Below, piece after piece: positions 5,991-6,499 of a stretch of 6,499 nt of DNA (positions are counted from its first letter, which is position 1; each line of letters begins with the position of its first letter). The DNA is from CAZAGT01 sp964484515 (GTDB taxonomy: Bacteria > Desulfobacterota > DSM-4660 > Desulfatiglandales > HGW-15): contig CAZAGT010000301.1 of the NCBI GenBank assembly GCA_964484515.1, forward strand, positions 1-6,499. The letters are read 5' to 3'. The translations under genes were made by a program, and so were the position numbers. The notes under the pieces were generated by a model that was not told the DNA's origin, searched no databases, and saw nothing but the letters and a program-made list of their open reading frames with translations.

Positions 5991-6338
5991 CTAGGCCCAG
6001 ATTTTGCCCACAAGGACGATCGCCTCGATCCACGTCAAATGAAACGCCTGATCCACATAGAGCGGTAGCTGATCCCACTTCTCCGGGTCTGCCTTTTTCC
6101 AGACGCGCATCCACCAGAATACAAACGTGCTCCGGTCTTGGACCAAATGCTGAACGCCGATCAGTAGGATCTGCCACCACTGAAGCCCGGTCAGCAGAAA
6201 GGGGATAAGATAGACGAGCACGTGGACAAGACAAACGTATGACTTGATCTTCTTTTTGTCGACCATCCACTCGTTTTGAAGGATGAAGTCGCCTATCAAA
6301 TGGGCAATAAAAGGATTCATATTCAGTTTATCTAACAC
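5991..6338 (-). CDS. DUF3307 family small membrane protein
   Basis: A hydrophobic protein of 115 residues from GTG at 6338, or 109 from ATG at 6320. The pattern HLIGDFILQNEW near the N terminus, H39 in the first membrane segment, QHLVQD (H64, D68) and a C-terminal YVDQAFH (D96, H100) fit the DUF3307 family. That family is made of small integral membrane proteins with conserved His and Asp residues and no settled function. About three membrane segments are visible (residues 33-50, 53-66 and 98-113). The family's usual start, just before the HLIGDF motif, favours ATG at 6320; neither start has a Shine-Dalgarno site. On the minus strand TAAAAT (6348-6353) lies 9 nt before the GTG, so a very short or absent leader is possible. 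It lies 197 bp upstream of the kinase gene on the same strand, with no evident functional link. Confidence 0.8.
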   Translation of the reverse strand: MLDKLNMNPFIAHLIGDFILQNEWMVDKKKIKSYVCLVHVLVYLIPFLLTGLQWWQILLIGVQHLVQDRSTFVFWWMRVWKKADPEKWDQLPLYVDQAFHLTWIEAIVLVGKIWA

Positions 6339-6347
6339 CGGCCAGGG

Positions 6348-6353
6348 ATTTTA
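6348..6353 (-). promoter_or_regulatory. Candidate -10 box TAAAAT before the DUF3307 gene
   Basis: TAAAAT on the minus strand matches TATAAT at 5 of 6 positions, but no good -35 box is seen 16-18 nt further upstream. If real, transcription would begin close to the GTG at 6338, leaving almost no leader. Confidence 0.2.
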
Positions 6354-6381
6354 AGGCTATTCATGCTCCAAGACCGGAAGC

Positions 6382-6410
6382 ACGAGCTTTAGTTCACAGA
6401 GACAGCTCGT
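6382..6410. other. 7-bp inverted repeat ACGAGCT / AGCTCGT
   Basis: ACGAGCT (6382-6388) and AGCTCGT (6404-6410) are perfect reverse complements separated by 15 nt. They lie in the upstream region of the DUF3307 gene, between it and a possible divergent reading frame. No T-run follows on either strand. It might be an operator or a chance hairpin. Confidence 0.3.
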
Positions 6411-6420
6411 ATGTAACTTC

Positions 6421-6499
6421 ATGAAGGAAGATCTTTCATACCATAAGGCCCGGCCATGGGGGTCTCTTTTCAAAAACGAGGAATTGAGTGCGTTGTCTC
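6421..6499 (+). CDS. Possible start of a divergent gene, cut by the window end
   Basis: An ATG at 6421 opens a + frame with no stop through the last base (26 codons). It begins MKEDLSYHKARPWGSLF. The RPWGS string occurs in some cupin-type sugar-phosphate isomerases, but this is far too short for assignment. No Shine-Dalgarno site precedes it. A second ATG at 6455 in another frame is also open. The arrangement would make it divergent from the DUF3307 gene. It may equally be chance. Confidence 0.25.
   Translation, partial: MKEDLSYHKARPWGSLFKNEELSALS

Noticed and set aside
5977..6270. 97-residue minus-strand frame overlapping the DUF3307 gene
   Set aside because: It is an alternative frame of a gene whose protein shows conserved family motifs and membrane segments; the alternative is Arg- and Pro-rich noise.

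Overview
This is an ordinary-looking chromosomal window of mixed, loosely connected genes, with GC content near 50%. The gene set is a QueG-like iron-sulfur protein, an exported M28 peptidase, a large soluble multi-PAS hybrid histidine kinase and a small DUF3307 membrane protein. Together with dispersed REP-like repeats between genes, it suggests an environmental bacterium of the Desulfobacterota (deltaproteobacterial) type. That placement is an inference from gene style and repeat type; no marker gene is present.

Layout: positions 1-91 hold no gene. At 92-1087 (minus) lies a 331-residue cobalamin/4Fe-4S reductase-like protein related to epoxyqueuosine reductase, but with several non-canonical motifs. 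From 1088 to about 1944 there is no convincing gene. This gap carries two repeat elements. The first is a short IS-derived (MITE-like) element at 1274-1550 with 16-bp inverted ends and a perfect 9-bp direct repeat on each side. The second is an imperfect palindromic repeat at about 1671-1880 that encloses a REP-like hairpin.

From 1945 to 3042 (plus) is an M28 family zinc metallopeptidase with a signal sequence. It converges, with only 6 bp between stop codons, on a 914-residue REC-PAS-PAS-PAS-PAS-HisKA-HATPase protein at 3049-5793 (minus), which starts with TTG behind a good ribosome binding site. Upstream of the kinase on the same strand is a 109-115 residue DUF3307 membrane protein (5991-6338). 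The last 79 bases hold an open reading frame on the plus strand that may be the start of a further gene.

The genes do not form an evident pathway. The kinase is an orphan: no response regulator or output gene lies beside it here. I see no CRISPR array, rRNA, tRNA, phage module or defence system. The most interesting structures are the non-autonomous mobile element, the nested repeats beside it, and the divergent iron-sulfur motifs of the first gene. I do not find evidence for a new multi-gene system in this window.
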